From a virus: a stretch of DNA of 60,422 nucleotides. Where the stretch lies: positions 1 to 60,422 of IMG/VR virus record IMGVR_UViG_3300046517_000933; one strand, given 5' to 3'. Below, piece after piece: positions 36,436 to 48,732 of the stretch (position 1 is the first letter of the stretch; every line of letters starts with the position of its first letter). The translations under genes were made by a program, and so were the position numbers. The notes beneath the pieces were generated by a model. That model worked only from the letters and a program-made list of their open reading frames with translations, did no database searches and was not told the DNA's origin.

Positions 36436-37664
36436 CGAATCAACGTCGCCGTAATCTTTCCGGCATTGGTCGCGCCCGACCACGCGCTGCTGGTGGATGG
36501 GTCGTTAGCCGAGATGCACCCGATTTGCTGATACGTTCCCGATTGCAACGCCGAGGCCATGTACAGCCCTAGCGAGTCGCCGCCGAACGAAAATCCGTTG
36601 CTGAATGGGCATTGATAAGTCGTCGACGAGATGTTCCAGCCGAGTTGCCCGATGCGCGTGCCCGGTGCGGTCTTCTCGACACTCGCCCGCTGCGTCACGA
36701 ACAGGATATTCGAGTGCGTGCCCAGCGTCATGTTGTACATGTCGAGCTGGCCCGCCGTTGCATCGGCGTTGTAGCTGGCCGAGCCTGGGGTTGCCGCCGC
36801 CGCGTTCTGGAAGTTGGTGTTGGCGTTCGGCGTGAACTGCACGGCGCCATTCGCAGTTGGCTGATAAGGCACCTCGTAGAACGTCGCAAGGGCGCTTGCG
36901 GGGCAGGCCGTGCCTGAGTCATAGACGGCCCACGGGCCAAAATCCATCGTGCCGCCCGAGCCTAATTCGTAATCGAGAGTAACGCCGCTGCCGCCGCCGA
37001 GATTAGGCGTCGTGGTAGCCGCCGTCGCGTTACTGATAAAACTCGTCCCGTTGAGCCATGCCGCCTCTTTGGCGGGAACCGTGCCGCTCCCGTTGGTCCC
37101 GGCGATGTAGCACCACTCAACTTGAGCCCACGACCCGAGACTTAAAGCTGCACTTATCGACCCGGCGCCAGTCACCCCCTGGAGTTTGTTCGCTGTGGTA
37201 AGTGCCAAAGTGGCGTAGTCGAGACAACCATTAAAGACCCCCGTATTCGGCGCCTGCGTGCAATCGTTGAATCGATTGATAAACGTGAATGTCGTGATAT
37301 TGCCGTTGAGGCGGACCCATTCGACGATGCCGAGCGCGCGATGCGGAGCATTCAAGATAGGATAAATGCCCTGCCCCGGATTCGGGCCGCCGCCGCCCGC
37401 GCACCCTGAGCCGTTGGTCGCCGTCACTATATAGTCAGTACCCGCGGCGTTCGGATCCCACGGCGGAGCCGCGATGGTGCTGATGACGAAGCAGTTCGGA
37501 AAGTTGACCGCGTAAGGATAGAGATACTGGGTGGCTGACACGCCAATCGGATTGAGCGCGCCGTAGCCGTTCCACGTCCCCGCGGCGATCCACGTCCGCG
37601 TCTGCGCGTGCGCGGGCACCACCCAGAGGCAAATCGCTATCAGAATTGTCGCTATGCGTCGCAT
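36432..37664 (-). CDS. Secreted-type beta-rich protein with lectin-like features
   Basis: A 410-residue protein with a signal peptide (MRRIATILIAICLWVVPAHA). It has aromatic- and Asn-rich strands (RTWIAAGTWNGYGALNP, FTFINRFND, GTMDFGPWAVYDSG) resembling concanavalin-like jelly rolls, and few charges. Coupled to neighbours at both ends. It may bind glycans, but this is fold-level inference. Confidence 0.58.
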   Translation of the reverse strand: MRRIATILIAICLWVVPAHAQTRTWIAAGTWNGYGALNPIGVSATQYLYPYAVNFPNCFVISTIAAPPWDPNAAGTDYIVTATNGSGCAGGGGPNPGQGIYPILNAPHRALGIVEWVRLNGNITTFTFINRFNDCTQAPNTGVFNGCLDYATLALTTANKLQGVTGAGSISAALSLGSWAQVEWCYIAGTNGSGTVPAKEAAWLNGTSFISNATAATTTPNLGGGSGVTLDYELGSGGTMDFGPWAVYDSGTACPASALATFYEVPYQPTANGAVQFTPNANTNFQNAAAATPGSASYNADATAGQLDMYNMTLGTHSNILFVTQRASVEKTAPGTRIGQLGWNISSTTYQCPFSNGFSFGGDSLGLYMASALQSGTYQQIGCISANDPSTSSAWSGATNAGKITATLIR

Positions 37665-39458
37665 TTAAGATGTCGGGCAGCTAAGCACGTCGATTTCAGG
37701 GCTCGACGGATTCGTGTTGTAGATGATGTCGATCGCCAATGAGTGGCCCGTGCTGGTCGGCATCGTCGGCAGCGCCGTCGGGCATCCGGTCGTATAGACA
37801 ATCGCCTCACCCGAGCCCGCAGTGAACGTCACCGTATCGCTGTGGCCGCCGCTACGCTGGGTGAAAATAATGTGCGCCGTCCACATATGAACCGGAGCCG
37901 CACCCGAAGCGAATGTCGTCAACGTGATGCTACCGGGCGTGACTTCAGTGAAGCATTCTTTCACCGGCGCCGAAGTATTTGTCGGCGTCAAGGTCGGCGT
38001 CGTGCCGGTCAGCGTCGTGCAAGCCGGCGTTCCGCTCGGGCCAGTTGACCCGGTGGGTCCAGTCGGGCCAGTTGCCCCGGTCACGCCCGCGCCGGTAGGG
38101 CCAGCGGGTCCGGTCGGGCCAGTAGGCCCGGTTGGTCCAGTTCCACCGCCACCACCGGACGGTCCCGTTGCTCCGGTCGCCCCAGCAGGCCCCGTTGCCC
38201 CCGCAGGTCCAACCGCGCCACCGCCAAACCAAGTGAACAGCGCCGAGCCGTTGGAGCCCGCCGCGCCATTGCTGGTCCCGCCCGTGCCTCCAGCGCCACC
38301 AGCCCCAATCGTTACAGTGAACGTGCTCCCCGGCGTCGTGTTCACGGTATTGAAGCAATAGCCACCGCCACCGCCTCCGCCCGCTCCAGTTGTGGAGCCC
38401 ACGTTACCGCCAGCGCCGCCGCTACCGGGCGCATTGGCCGTCGATCCGCCGCGTGGAGCATCGCCGCCGAATCCGCCGACGCCGGAACTGCCGGTTCCGC
38501 CAGTAATCTTCAACGCGCCAATCGTCGCAGTGCCGCCGGGGCCACCGAGGCCAATTCCCGAAACCGCCCCAACGCCACCCTCACCGGGGTTGGCGGTGCA
38601 ACTAGTCCCGACCGTTGTGGCCGCGCTGCCATTAGAGCCGTTGGTCGCAGCCGACCCCCAGCCGCCGCCGCCACCACCCGGGCCCCATCCCTCGACGTAG
38701 AACGAGAAGACGCCAGAGGGAACCGTGAATGTTCCGCTCGAAGTAAATAGCGAACTGCCGGATGAATTAGGCGACCCCGCAACCCCAGTCGGGCCGGTCG
38801 CTCCTGCTGGTCCAGTCGGCCCCATAACGCCCGATGGGCCGGTCGGGCCCATAGGCCCCGTCCCGCCGCCGCCAGTCCCTGTTACCGCCTTCGTGGTGCG
38901 CAGGTCGGTGACTGCCGTAATCGCCCCACCGCTCGCGACCACCTTCATCAGGATTTGCGAGTCAGGGGCCATCCCGGGTTGCGTCGCATCGATGCAATCT
39001 ATGAGGTAATGAGTGCTCGGCACCCGCGTAAAGTTAGGCAGATTGGCGTTGCTGCCGGTGGTATTTTCGTCCATCGCCACCCAGCAAGTGCGATTGTCGC
39101 CAAAGGTGATAGGGCCGGTCTCAGTGCCACGATAACCCGCGTTGTAGGCGATGCACGACGAAGGTGTCATGGTGAGGCCGGGTGAGGTCGTTCCGAGGCA
39201 GGAATTGGCGTTTGCGACGATGGAAACCCAATTCTGGAAGGGCGCCCCCTGCTCCGACCAACGGTTCGCGTCCTCCTTCGAGAGCGAAGCATAAAGCTGC
39301 CCGGGATATGCCGAGCCACCGTAAGTGCCTAGCGCCGGGTTGAGATTCGAGAGCGAATTGACGGTATTGGAATCGTCGTGTCCGGTGCCGTAAGCGGTAG
39401 GTCTATTGACCTTCGTGCAGCCCGCTATCAGCAGGGCGATAAAGAGCCATCGTCTCAT
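37665..39458 (-). CDS. Collagen-like lipoprotein fibre
   Basis: A 597-residue protein with a lipoprotein signal ([17 protein letters not shown], lipobox IAGC). After a globular N-terminal part (residues 20-190) comes a first Gly-X-Y block ([25 protein letters not shown]). Then a glycine-rich region ([22 protein letters not shown]...), a second Gly-X-Y block and a C-terminal beta domain. Collagen triple helices are common in phage fibres, but a lipoprotein signal on one is unusual. The start at 39458 is fixed by the lipobox; earlier starts overlap the next gene. Confidence 0.72.
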   Translation of the reverse strand: MRRWLFIALLIAGCTKVNRPTAYGTGHDDSNTVNSLSNLNPALGTYGGSAYPGQLYASLSKEDANRWSEQGAPFQNWVSIVANANSCLGTTSPGLTMTPSSCIAYNAGYRGTETGPITFGDNRTCWVAMDENTTGSNANLPNFTRVPSTHYLIDCIDATQPGMAPDSQILMKVVASGGAITAVTDLRTTKAVTGTGGGGTGPMGPTGPSGVMGPTGPAGATGPTGVAGSPNSSGSSLFTSSGTFTVPSGVFSFYVEGWGPGGGGGGWGSAATNGSNGSAATTVGTSCTANPGEGGVGAVSGIGLGGPGGTATIGALKITGGTGSSGVGGFGGDAPRGGSTANAPGSGGAGGNVGSTTGAGGGGGGGYCFNTVNTTPGSTFTVTIGAGGAGGTGGTSNGAAGSNGSALFTWFGGGAVGPAGATGPAGATGATGPSGGGGGTGPTGPTGPTGPAGPTGAGVTGATGPTGPTGSTGPSGTPACTTLTGTTPTLTPTNTSAPVKECFTEVTPGSITLTTFASGAAPVHMWTAHIIFTQRSGGHSDTVTFTAGSGEAIVYTTGCPTALPTMPTSTGHSLAIDIIYNTNPSSPEIDVLSCPTS

Positions 39459-39459
39459 A

Positions 39460-42219
39460 TTAATATCCGACCTGTTTCCAATTGGTGCCATCGCAGGCCA
39501 CGGTGGCGTGAGTCGATCCGGCCCCGCTGCAGGTCGTCCCCAACGTAACGCTCCCACAATTAGTAGCGCGCGCCATTGCTCCTTCCGCCGCAGCATTGCA
39601 GGTGTATGTCGCCAGTGGATGTGGCGCCACGCCGGAAGCCCCGGTGGTCGTTGTGAACTGGCTTAAGACGCCAGCATTGTTGTAATAGTCCACCGCATCC
39701 AAAGTTTCGGTGTCGGACGTATTGCCCGAGACCAGCAGATTTTGAACTGATGCTGGAACAATCCCCTTGCCGGCGGCACACCCCTTGAAATAATTGCCAT
39801 CGATTACGCCGCCGACCTGAGCATCTGAAGCGTCGTTGCCCAGATATATTGCGTAGTTGCTGCCGAGAATGCAGTAGAAAATGTTGCTATAGAGACTCGG
39901 ACTTACCTTGTTGCCGGTAGTCGAGAAGCCAACGACAATCTTTTCGTTGCTAAAGTCGGCTTCAAGATAGTTCTGACTCAGCGTGCAGCCGAAACAACTG
40001 GCGGTCATATTGAAATCGGCGAAACTGGCGCTGTTAACCGAGTCGTTGCGCTGAATGGTCGAGTTGGTCATAACCAGGTCGTGCCAGTCCGACGCCAAGG
40101 TTACACCGTCGTTCAGGTTGTTCTCGATGTCGGTGCCGTTGAGGTAGGTATTTTGATAAAACGATGAACCGGCGTTGCCGGAACGTCCAAGCGACATTCC
40201 GTAGCCGTTTTCCGACAGAGTGGTGGTATAGAGATCAATCTGCCCGACGTAATCATTCTGTGAGGTTCCAAGTACGTCGAGCAACACACCAGCGCCCTTA
40301 AACCCCGTGACCGTGACGCCGTGGATTTCCAAGGTCCACCAATCGAGGGCGGCGATCCCGTCGCCTCCCCCGCCATCGTACCCCGTCCCGGCCCCCGCCA
40401 TCAGAGTCAGGTTGCTGATAACTGGATTTAGCCACCAGACCGTTTTGTTGGCGCCGAGGGCGCTGTACTTTATGCCGGGAGCGCTCGATGACATGCTGGT
40501 GGTGAGCCAGGCGAGGTTGCTTCCAAAGGTGGGCAGCGTTAACGGCACCGCATCGCCATTCATGTCTGAAAAAAGAGCGAGCCACGAGTCGCGCTGCGTG
40601 TTGCCAAACCCGGTCAGATTGACCGTGGCGGTCGTCGGCATCGTCAGCGTGGTGTTCAAGCCATAGGTCGCAGGAGGGAAAAATACCGTGCCGCCGCTCG
40701 TTGCGAGAGAGGTGATGGCGGCCTGAATGGCCGTCGTATCGTTGGTCGCGACGCGCACCTCCTTGAAGGTAATCGAACCACCCGAGGCGTTCGTGAAACT
40801 CAAAGTGCCGCTGCCGGAAGCCCCCGTGGTGACTGTACCGCATCGCTCGACATGTCGGGTGCTGGTGATGTCCGTGACGGTGGTTGCGGACGTACCGTCC
40901 ACGCAGATCAGCTTGCCGTTGTCCCCAGTCCCCGTTAAACAAGTCGAGGTCAGCGTGCTGCTGCCCGAAGTCATTGCCCCGTCGTAGCAAATCTTGCCGT
41001 CGCCCTTGGCGCCGAACTGCTGCGGGGTAACTGATAATCCAGTGACGCCGGTACCTGTATTCAGGCTCGGGTCGATGGTAATTCCGCCACCCCCGCCAAC
41101 CGTAATGGCGCCGGTGTGATCCACCGTGAACTTGCTGACGCTATTCACCTTCAAATCGAGCAAGTTAGCAGTTTGCCCCGAGGGTCCGTTTGCTTGAAAT
41201 TCGGCTGTCCCGGTATCGGTTGGCTGACTGAAAAATTGCCCCTTGGCGCTAATCGCGGAGACCGGAATTCCATTGGAATAATTGACAATAGGATTGCCCG
41301 TCGAACCGCTCAGCATGAAGTTGTTGATAGCGTCCTGGTTCGAGAGCGCGGGCGAGAAGATTCCGCTACCCGCCACGATGTAATTCGTTCCATTGCCCTG
41401 CGTGCCTTGAACGAAGAAGCTGGTCGGCGAATTAGCTGCGTCGGAGAGATTGCATCCGACGCCGCTCGTGGTCGTGCAGACTGCGACTTGGACGCTCTGC
41501 GCTCCGTTGGTAAGGGTCGGCGTTGCAGCCCGCAATAGGTAGAGCTTCAGCGCTCCGGTTACGCCGGGGCAGGACATCGTTCCCGTCGTCGCAGTCGTGC
41601 CCGTAGAGGTCGATTGCGGGGTAAGACCGAGGCCATTAGAGGTATTCGCGTTCCTGTCGCCCGCCACGCAATAGTAATAATCGGTCGTTCCGGCTGTGAA
41701 TCCGCTGACGATGCTCGGCGCGGCGGGAACCGTAACCGGAGCAACCGCAATCGAGCCGATGCTGGAAATGCCCCCCAGCGGTGCTGCCGATCCAGCCACT
41801 CCCGTCGCCCCGGCCGGTCCCGTGGCTCCAGCAGGGCCAGTTGCCCCAGCCGCTCCAGCCGCTCCAGTACCTCCAGTCGGGCCGGTCGCCCCCGCAGGGC
41901 CAGTCGCGCCCGCCGGTCCCGTGGGTCCGCCTCCCGGCCCTGTCGGCCCAGTCGGGCCAGCCGGACCAGTGGCGCCGCCGAAGCCATCGAGAACGTTCCC
42001 ATTGGAATCGACCACTTGAACGGTCTGGCTGGCGACTCCAGTTACCGCACTGGCGACGCCGCCGATGATGTTCCCCATGCTATCCACGATTTGAATTGTC
42101 TTGTTGTAGGGCACCGCGACCGCCTCTAGGATAGGCAATCGGAAGATGCCAACGCCGGTTACAATGACCAGAGTGATTATCGCGAAGCGTAGTCGTTTCA
42201 TAAATTTGTCAGGATTCAT
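39460..42219 (-). CDS. Collagen-like tailspike with pectate-lyase fold
   Basis: A 919-residue protein: N-terminal hydrophobic anchor ([18 protein letters not shown]), then residues about 85-145 Gly-X-Y repeats ([17 protein letters not shown] type). A beta domain follows, then a right-handed beta-helix entering with the pectate lyase_3 pattern (GAKGDGK, later [27 protein letters not shown]). The C-terminal half has many short Asn/Gly repeats of beta-helix coils. Likely a trimeric depolymerase or binding spike for a host polysaccharide. Confidence 0.78.
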   Translation of the reverse strand: MNPDKFMKRLRFAIITLVIVTGVGIFRLPILEAVAVPYNKTIQIVDSMGNIIGGVASAVTGVASQTVQVVDSNGNVLDGFGGATGPAGPTGPTGPGGGPTGPAGATGPAGATGPTGGTGAAGAAGATGPAGATGPAGATGVAGSAAPLGGISSIGSIAVAPVTVPAAPSIVSGFTAGTTDYYYCVAGDRNANTSNGLGLTPQSTSTGTTATTGTMSCPGVTGALKLYLLRAATPTLTNGAQSVQVAVCTTTSGVGCNLSDAANSPTSFFVQGTQGNGTNYIVAGSGIFSPALSNQDAINNFMLSGSTGNPIVNYSNGIPVSAISAKGQFFSQPTDTGTAEFQANGPSGQTANLLDLKVNSVSKFTVDHTGAITVGGGGGITIDPSLNTGTGVTGLSVTPQQFGAKGDGKICYDGAMTSGSSTLTSTCLTGTGDNGKLICVDGTSATTVTDITSTRHVERCGTVTTGASGSGTLSFTNASGGSITFKEVRVATNDTTAIQAAITSLATSGGTVFFPPATYGLNTTLTMPTTATVNLTGFGNTQRDSWLALFSDMNGDAVPLTLPTFGSNLAWLTTSMSSSAPGIKYSALGANKTVWWLNPVISNLTLMAGAGTGYDGGGGDGIAALDWWTLEIHGVTVTGFKGAGVLLDVLGTSQNDYVGQIDLYTTTLSENGYGMSLGRSGNAGSSFYQNTYLNGTDIENNLNDGVTLASDWHDLVMTNSTIQRNDSVNSASFADFNMTASCFGCTLSQNYLEADFSNEKIVVGFSTTGNKVSPSLYSNIFYCILGSNYAIYLGNDASDAQVGGVIDGNYFKGCAAGKGIVPASVQNLLVSGNTSDTETLDAVDYYNNAGVLSQFTTTTGASGVAPHPLATYTCNAAAEGAMARATNCGSVTLGTTCSGAGSTHATVACDGTNWKQVGY

Positions 42220-42511
42220 TGTTCACTCTCAGCCATCTGCAAGTCGGAATTTTCTCAATCTCATACCAGCCCCATTGCTCATGGTGTCCGCCGCTCGTCA
42301 GGTCTCCCGAGGCATTCGGCACGTTCAGCGGCACCCAAATCCACGTCAACTGGGGCTTCTCCATGTCGGCAGTCAGCTTCGCCCACTGGTCCAGCGTGTG
42401 CTCCCAGGTATAGTCGCCACAGCGATGGTCCGCTCCTTCATACGATTCAATCCCTCTCTGCCACGCAGCTATGCAAAGCGCCACGACCATCAATATGATC
42501 CATAGCCTCAC
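42209..42511 (-). CDS. Small secreted or anchored protein between spikes
   Basis: A 100-residue protein with an N-terminal hydrophobic helix ([17 protein letters not shown]) and a Trp-rich soluble part (TWEHTLDQWAKLTADMEKPQLTWIWVPL, EQWGWYEIEKIPTCRWLRV). Eleven-base overlap with the spike gene and ATGA with the preceding one. It may be a chaperone or a small surface protein. Confidence 0.6.
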   Translation of the reverse strand: MRLWIILMVVALCIAAWQRGIESYEGADHRCGDYTWEHTLDQWAKLTADMEKPQLTWIWVPLNVPNASGDLTSGGHHEQWGWYEIEKIPTCRWLRVNNES

Positions 42512-45206
42512 GGCCCAAACTCGACAATGAATGCATGGTCGGTCAGCGTCAGCGGCACAAATGCGGCATTACTGATCGTCGAGATGGGCGATGTCCCGAC
42601 CGTTATATCGTAGACTTTCACCGTGGAGTACGTGGCGCCCAGGTTCACCGTCACAGGAGTGGAGGCGGTCAACGCATCGCCCCAGACCGCCAGCTCGAAC
42701 GTCCCGTTGCTCTTCTGCATCAGCAGGTCGTGTCCGGTGTCGGGCTCGCCGACGACGGTGTAATTCGCCGAGCCTGTAGTAAAAGCTGATGAAGTGTCGG
42801 CCAGAATGGTCGTCAGATTGTGGATGTACGTGGCCGAGAGCTTGTTGGTGTAGTCGGTATGCAAGAGCCCGTAGCCGTGCCCATCGTCGTGCAGCAGATA
42901 AAGGAAGGTGTAGCGCCAACCCAATTTGACCGCCGACAGATAGACGTTCGTGAGCAGTTTGCCTTGCTTGTCCTCGGTGATGGCGGCCGTTCCGGTAGTC
43001 GGCCAGCCGGTCTCGGTCGTGATTTTGGGCAACGTCGTAAGCTGAGGTATCGTGTAGCCGGTGTACCCGTTGCGCCACGTAACCCCGTAATTCCCGTATG
43101 GCCCATCTCCGCCAGCGGGCGCACCGGGCCATTCTGCCCACCAGGCTTGATTATCTTCTGGCGTCGTCTCGCCGTTGAAGATCACGTAATTGTGCAAATT
43201 CGCCCAGTCGGCATAGACGGTGCCGGTTGGCGCCAGAGTGCCGGAACCGGCCGGCACGACGATGAATTGCAAGCCTACGTTGCTGGTCTCCGAGCCGGTT
43301 GCGGTGGTGTCGAACACCGGGAGCCCCGCGAGATTACTGTCGGCCTTGACCGCGGCGTATAAATCTTTCTGGAAGTTCGAGACCGCCGCATAATTGGACG
43401 CGCTGTTTATTCCCTGATACGTGAACGGGAAATTGTTCGGCTCGTTCGGACCCTCCGTTGCGAACAACGCGCCGCCCGCTTTCATAAAGTCGTACTGGGC
43501 CAACGTATCCGCGATATTGTTCGGATCGCTATCGACGATCGGCAGTTGGTCGAAGGTGACGCCAGTTGTGTTATGCACGCCAATCAGGCTCGTGAGGATT
43601 GAGTTATCGTGCGTGGCGTCCTCGCGCTCATGCCGCACCCCGAGATAGGTTATGGCGGTCGCGTCGGAGCTGGCGATGTCCCCACCTATGACGATATGGG
43701 TGGCGACGCCCAAGGTGTCGAGAAAATCGTTAGCTTTGACTACGTTCGTTGAACCGGGGGCATTGACGTACCCCATCGCCGTCAGCGAATCCACCAGAAA
43801 GGGCTGCCCTGCGGTTGCAACGGGGCTGGTGGGCAACGCGAGATGATAATTGTTCCCCGCAAAGCTCACATAGCCGGGGTCGATGTTGACCAGATCGTGA
43901 GCGCCCGTTGAGATGCCGCTGTAGGACGATGATTTGCCCTGATGGCCGCCGTCATCGTTGTAGTCCCAGGTCAAGTTGACGCCCGCCGCGGCCGAGGCCG
44001 TGCCCCCTTCGCAGATATTGTTCTTTGCGATAAAGGTCTGGTCAGCGTTATTCCCCGAGCCGCCCACTCCGAAGCATTTCTGAAAGGTCAACCCGTTAGT
44101 GACCTTAAGCGTGTTGTTATAGAGCGTGATGTTCTGGGTGCAGTTCGCGTGCGTGCAGCTTCCGTCGTTCGCTTCCTGATAGCCGTAATTGCCCAAAGTG
44201 CCCGCCGCCGTATAGCAGACGTTCCTTGTCCAGAGCACGTTCGAGGCTGCATTAAACGTGTTCTCGTTGTACATGCACGCGCTGGCATTGGCGGCGGTGA
44301 ACGCCGAATTGGTCCCTGTTGTGATGATGTTTGAATCACCCTGCGCCAGATGTGATGGAAACGTGCCAACCCCCTTGAGGTCGATCGCGTTGTGGTTGCA
44401 GCCCGGGCCGACCGTGTTCCCCTGCACCAGAGAGTCGCCGCCGTCGTAATGCACTTGCAGGCAATTATGGCCGCCGACGTTCTGCACGGTGTTGCCGATC
44501 ATGTGGACGCTATCGATGCCAAGCCCCGAGCCGAAGTCGTCAAAATCAAGCGCGTTGGTGTAGCCGCAATCGTCGCACGCGCCGGCCGTGAACGTCCCCG
44601 AATAGGAATTGCCGTTGCAGTCGGTCCCCGAGTGCGTGCCGACGGCGACACAGTAGCCGTGAGAGTCCGGGCCTACGGTCGCGCCTGAGAACTTCCCCGG
44701 ACCCCCATCGTGAACGTAATTGTTGAGATAGGTAATTCCGGGGGCGTATCCGCCCGCGCCGCCGGTCCCTTGAAAGGTGATGCCCTGCAAGGTGAACTGC
44801 GTGCATTCGATACCCGAGATGGTCAAGTCGTGCCGTGTCCCCGATAGCGAATCGACGCAATAGCTGCGAACGCCTTGACCGTTAATGATGGCCCGCCCGG
44901 TGCCGTAAGCTCCTATCACTACTGGGTGCCCGGGGGTGCCGTGCATATTGGTAATGTCGAGTTGCTCGTTCCAGGTATCGCCGCCTCTCAGGTTAATTTG
45001 GCTGTCCGCCACAAACGCCGATTGCACAGACGCAACGTGGCCGAGCGTACACCACGGCGCGCCGCTGTTAGTGCCCGGATTGCCGTCGTTGCACGGCGGC
45101 GACCCCGAGTTATCGACGAAGAACTGATTCCCCGTTGTCGCGCTGCGCACGTAGAAATAGCTGGTGGCCGACGCCACGGAGGCGCACAAGAGCACCGCTA
45201 TGACGA

Positions 45207-45225
<19 letters not shown>
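42508..45225 (-). CDS. Beta-helix protein fused to a clan GH-A-like glycoside hydrolase
   Basis: A 905-residue protein with a signal peptide ([20 protein letters not shown]). Residues about 25-480 form a right-handed beta-helix (many IxxNx[14 protein letters not shown]-type coils and Cys ladders). Residues about 495-810 look like a (beta/alpha)8 barrel with an NEP motif (E595, acid/base) and TTETGWP (E738, nucleophile), about 143 residues apart as in clan GH-A. A C-terminal beta domain (815-905) completes it. Probably a host-polysaccharide depolymerase; the exact GH family is unknown. Confidence 0.75.
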
Positions 45226-46556
<1,331 letters not shown>

Positions 46557-46558
46557 TT

Positions 46559-47584
46559 TTAGTATCCACGCGCAAGGAAATTTTCGTAAGCCCCTTGGAC
46601 TGGATCCCAATCGAGCGGCGGCTTCCAGCCGTTACGCCGCAGCTCAAACGCTAAGTCCTCTGCCCCCATGTCGTTTTTGATGGCGCGGAGGATCTTCTTC
46701 TCGAACTCGGTGCGGTTCTGATTCCCCAGGTTGGTGTAGAATGCCGCTGCATTCAGGTCGCCAGCGCGCACGGCCTTCCCAGCGCGATTCATGCACGCAT
46801 CTATCATCGCGCCCGTCCGCACGATGTCGGGGTCGATGGTCGGCGGGATGTAATCGCTGATGTCGAGCAGTCGCGGCGTCGCCCAATAGGTGTAGTGCAT
46901 CGTGACCGATTGCGTCGGCCACGGATAAATCTCGACCTGCTTCGGCGCCCCCGTCACGTTGAGGTTGCTGTTGAGTTCGGCTACGAACTGCGGATACGCC
47001 CACACCAGAAAGCGGTTAGGCGCAATCCGGCGATTCAGCGTATCCTCACTGACCATCTCCAGCGCGCGATACATGAAGTCGCAGATGAACTCGCCCAACT
47101 GCCGCGCTTCGGGCGCGAGTTGGACATACCGCGGGAGGATGTAGAACGGAATCCCGCTCTGCACTAGCGGCGGCGGGTTGCTCTGGTTGAAGAGGAAGCC
47201 GTTATCCTGCGCAAATGGCGTCTCAAGGGTAACGGTGCCGTCCTGCTCCGCGTAGGCGATGCGATACCAGGTGAGTGCGACCTGCGGGCGAAAGAAAAGG
47301 CCGGTGAAACCGTCCGGCCAATGATAGAACTGATTTGCTTGGCAGGTAGCTAGGGCTTGAGAGTCCAGTAGTACGGTCGGATTGTCGAGATTGACAGTAC
47401 AGGTTCCGGTGTTAATGGGAGCGGGGAGGTAAATCTGACCGTACTGGCGCAAGTGGCGAAACTTCGCACGGGCGGCCAGTTCAGCGTATCGCTGCCCGAC
47501 CCATTGGGCGGCAAGCTCGTATCCCGAGTCAAGCCCGAGATTCGCGACAACCTGCCGCGCAACTTCTCTGACAGCGATCGCCAC
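46559..47584 (-). CDS. Putative head-tail adaptor (gp4/tail tubular A-like)
   Basis: A 341-residue protein starting at GTG, with GAGGAG ten bases upstream. An N-terminal helix ([38 protein letters not shown]) is followed by a beta-rich centre ([20 protein letters not shown]) and helices ([45 protein letters not shown]). The pattern fits podoviral connector proteins that sit under the portal. A second possible adaptor is at 15874-16458. Confidence 0.55.
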   Translation of the reverse strand: MAIAVREVARQVVANLGLDSGYELAAQWVGQRYAELAARAKFRHLRQYGQIYLPAPINTGTCTVNLDNPTVLLDSQALATCQANQFYHWPDGFTGLFFRPQVALTWYRIAYAEQDGTVTLETPFAQDNGFLFNQSNPPPLVQSGIPFYILPRYVQLAPEARQLGEFICDFMYRALEMVSEDTLNRRIAPNRFLVWAYPQFVAELNSNLNVTGAPKQVEIYPWPTQSVTMHYTYWATPRLLDISDYIPPTIDPDIVRTGAMIDACMNRAGKAVRAGDLNAAAFYTNLGNQNRTEFEKKILRAIKNDMGAEDLAFELRRNGWKPPLDWDPVQGAYENFLARGY

Positions 47585-47599
47585 ACCGAGTAAACTCCT

Positions 47600-47713
47600 C
47601 TACTTCTTTTTGCTGCCCTTTTTGGGCATCGCTTTCTTCTTCATCTTCCCTCCCATAATGGGCGGCGTCGGCTTGAAAGCCTGATCGGTCCCCATTGGTC
47701 CTTTACGATTCAT
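47600..47713 (-). CDS. 37-residue Lys-rich peptide
   Basis: A tiny basic peptide ending in KKKAMPKKGSKKK, preceded by the gene at 47710-47871 (ATGA overlap). It may bind DNA or RNA in the virion. Too short to assign. Confidence 0.5.
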   Translation of the reverse strand: MNRKGPMGTDQAFKPTPPIMGGKMKKKAMPKKGSKKK

Positions 47714-47871
47714 TTGCCTTGCCAGTGTTTCCCTATCGGTCCATGCGCGACGGGGCGATTATTTATCTGCATCGGCTTACTGGACTTATCTATGGCCGCA
47801 TTGCCCCGGTTGCCTTCGGCTTTTAGGTCTTTCAGCCCCTTTTTGACATCGGGCCGCTTGTAATAATCCAT
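47710..47871 (-). CDS. 53-residue basic protein
   Basis: A small Lys-, Gly- and Asn-rich protein (MDYYKRPDVKKGLKDLKAEG...) coupled by ATGA to its neighbours. Part of a run of four basic genes after the capsid. Function unknown. Confidence 0.52.
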   Translation of the reverse strand: MDYYKRPDVKKGLKDLKAEGNRGNAAIDKSSKPMQINNRPVAHGPIGKHWQGK

Positions 47872-48056
47872 TAGCTCAATGCCTTCCCGACTTTGCTGAC
47901 AATTCCGCCTTTTCTCTTCTTCTCGGCCAGCGCAATCGCGATAGCCTGCGAGCGGTTTTTGACCTTCGGGCCTTCCTTCGAGCCGGAATGAAGCGTCCCT
48001 TTCTTGAACTCCTTCATCGTCTTCTCGACTTTGCCCTTAGCGGCTTTCTTAGACAT
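47871..48056 (-). CDS. Small basic protein of DUF6496 type
   Basis: A 61-residue protein with the pattern EKTMKEFKKGTLHSGSKEGPKVKNRSQAIAIALAEKKRKG, matching the DUF6496 pattern (KxMxEF..G.L.SGS..KVK.R.QAIAIAL). The family is common in phages and bacteria and of unknown role; its small basic nature suggests nucleic-acid or assembly contacts. One-base overlap with the next gene. Confidence 0.7.
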   Translation of the reverse strand: MSKKAAKGKVEKTMKEFKKGTLHSGSKEGPKVKNRSQAIAIALAEKKRKGGIVSKVGKALS

Positions 48057-48201
48057 TATCCTTGCCCGGTTTCTGCGTGCTCATCGTGCCGTAGCCCTTC
48101 TTCGCCACGCCCGTCCCCGCAATCGGCCCCGACTTCTCGCCGATACGTTGGACGATGTTCTTCGCCGGGATGACGGTTTTGCCCTGCTTGTTATCGGCCA
48201 T
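48049..48201 (-). CDS. 50-residue basic protein
   Basis: A small Lys- and Gly-rich protein (MADNKQGKTVIPAKNIVQRIGEKSG...) that starts in a TGATG overlap with the preceding gene. Fourth of the small basic genes after the capsid. Function unknown. Confidence 0.52.
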   Translation of the reverse strand: MADNKQGKTVIPAKNIVQRIGEKSGPIAGTGVAKKGYGTMSTQKPGKDNV

Positions 48202-48731
48202 CACACTTGCGCCGCAGTCACCGACAGGCCCACGCCCGGAATGCTTTTCGCCGTCTCCGAACTGACCGGCACATAAACCATGTGCCAGGCGATAAGTCCG
48301 ACCGAACCATCGGAGCCCGCGCAGTTAATCCGAATGACGCCCGGCTTCATAATGAACCCGGTGAACAAGGTCGCCGCTGCAATCGGGCCAACGCCACTAG
48401 TCACGGTAATGGAGGCTGCCGTTGCGAACGAGGTAATCGGGATATAGAGCGTGCCCGCTGCGAGCGCATTCACGTCCGCCGTCGCGCAAATATCGACCGC
48501 GGTAACCGGCTCAAGGCCAGCCGCAGTCGGAACGACCTGTAATTTAGTCGCATTCGCGACCGCGCCGACCGCTACCGTGCAATGACCGTAAATCATCGAC
48601 ACGTACACGGAGCCGCCAGCCACCGTGAAAATCGTCTTGTTGGCGGTCTGCGGCAGGAGAATGGCCGGGGTCTGAATGGCCGCGCCAACGCCCGGAGCGG
48701 TGATACCGTTAGGGAAATTGGTTGTCGGCAT
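48201..48731 (-). CDS. Second capsid-adjacent beta-rich protein
   Basis: A 176-residue protein rich in Ala, Thr, Val and Gly (KTIFTVAGGSVYVSMIYGHCTVAVG, GTLYIPITSFATAASITVTSGVGPIAAATL), directly after the capsid gene. Its strongly beta, low-charge composition suggests a decoration or cement protein, or a minor capsid protein. Inference from place. Confidence 0.55.
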   Translation of the reverse strand: MPTTNFPNGITAPGVGAAIQTPAILLPQTANKTIFTVAGGSVYVSMIYGHCTVAVGAVANATKLQVVPTAAGLEPVTAVDICATADVNALAAGTLYIPITSFATAASITVTSGVGPIAAATLFTGFIMKPGVIRINCAGSDGSVGLIAWHMVYVPVSSETAKSIPGVGLSVTAAQV

Positions 48732-48732
48732 T

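Noticed and set aside
37924-38361. Plus-strand frames rich in PVGPVAPV (also 41696-42019, 45583-45894 and 45988-46218)
   Set aside because: These are antisense reads of the collagen-like Gly-X-Y repeats and not separate genes.
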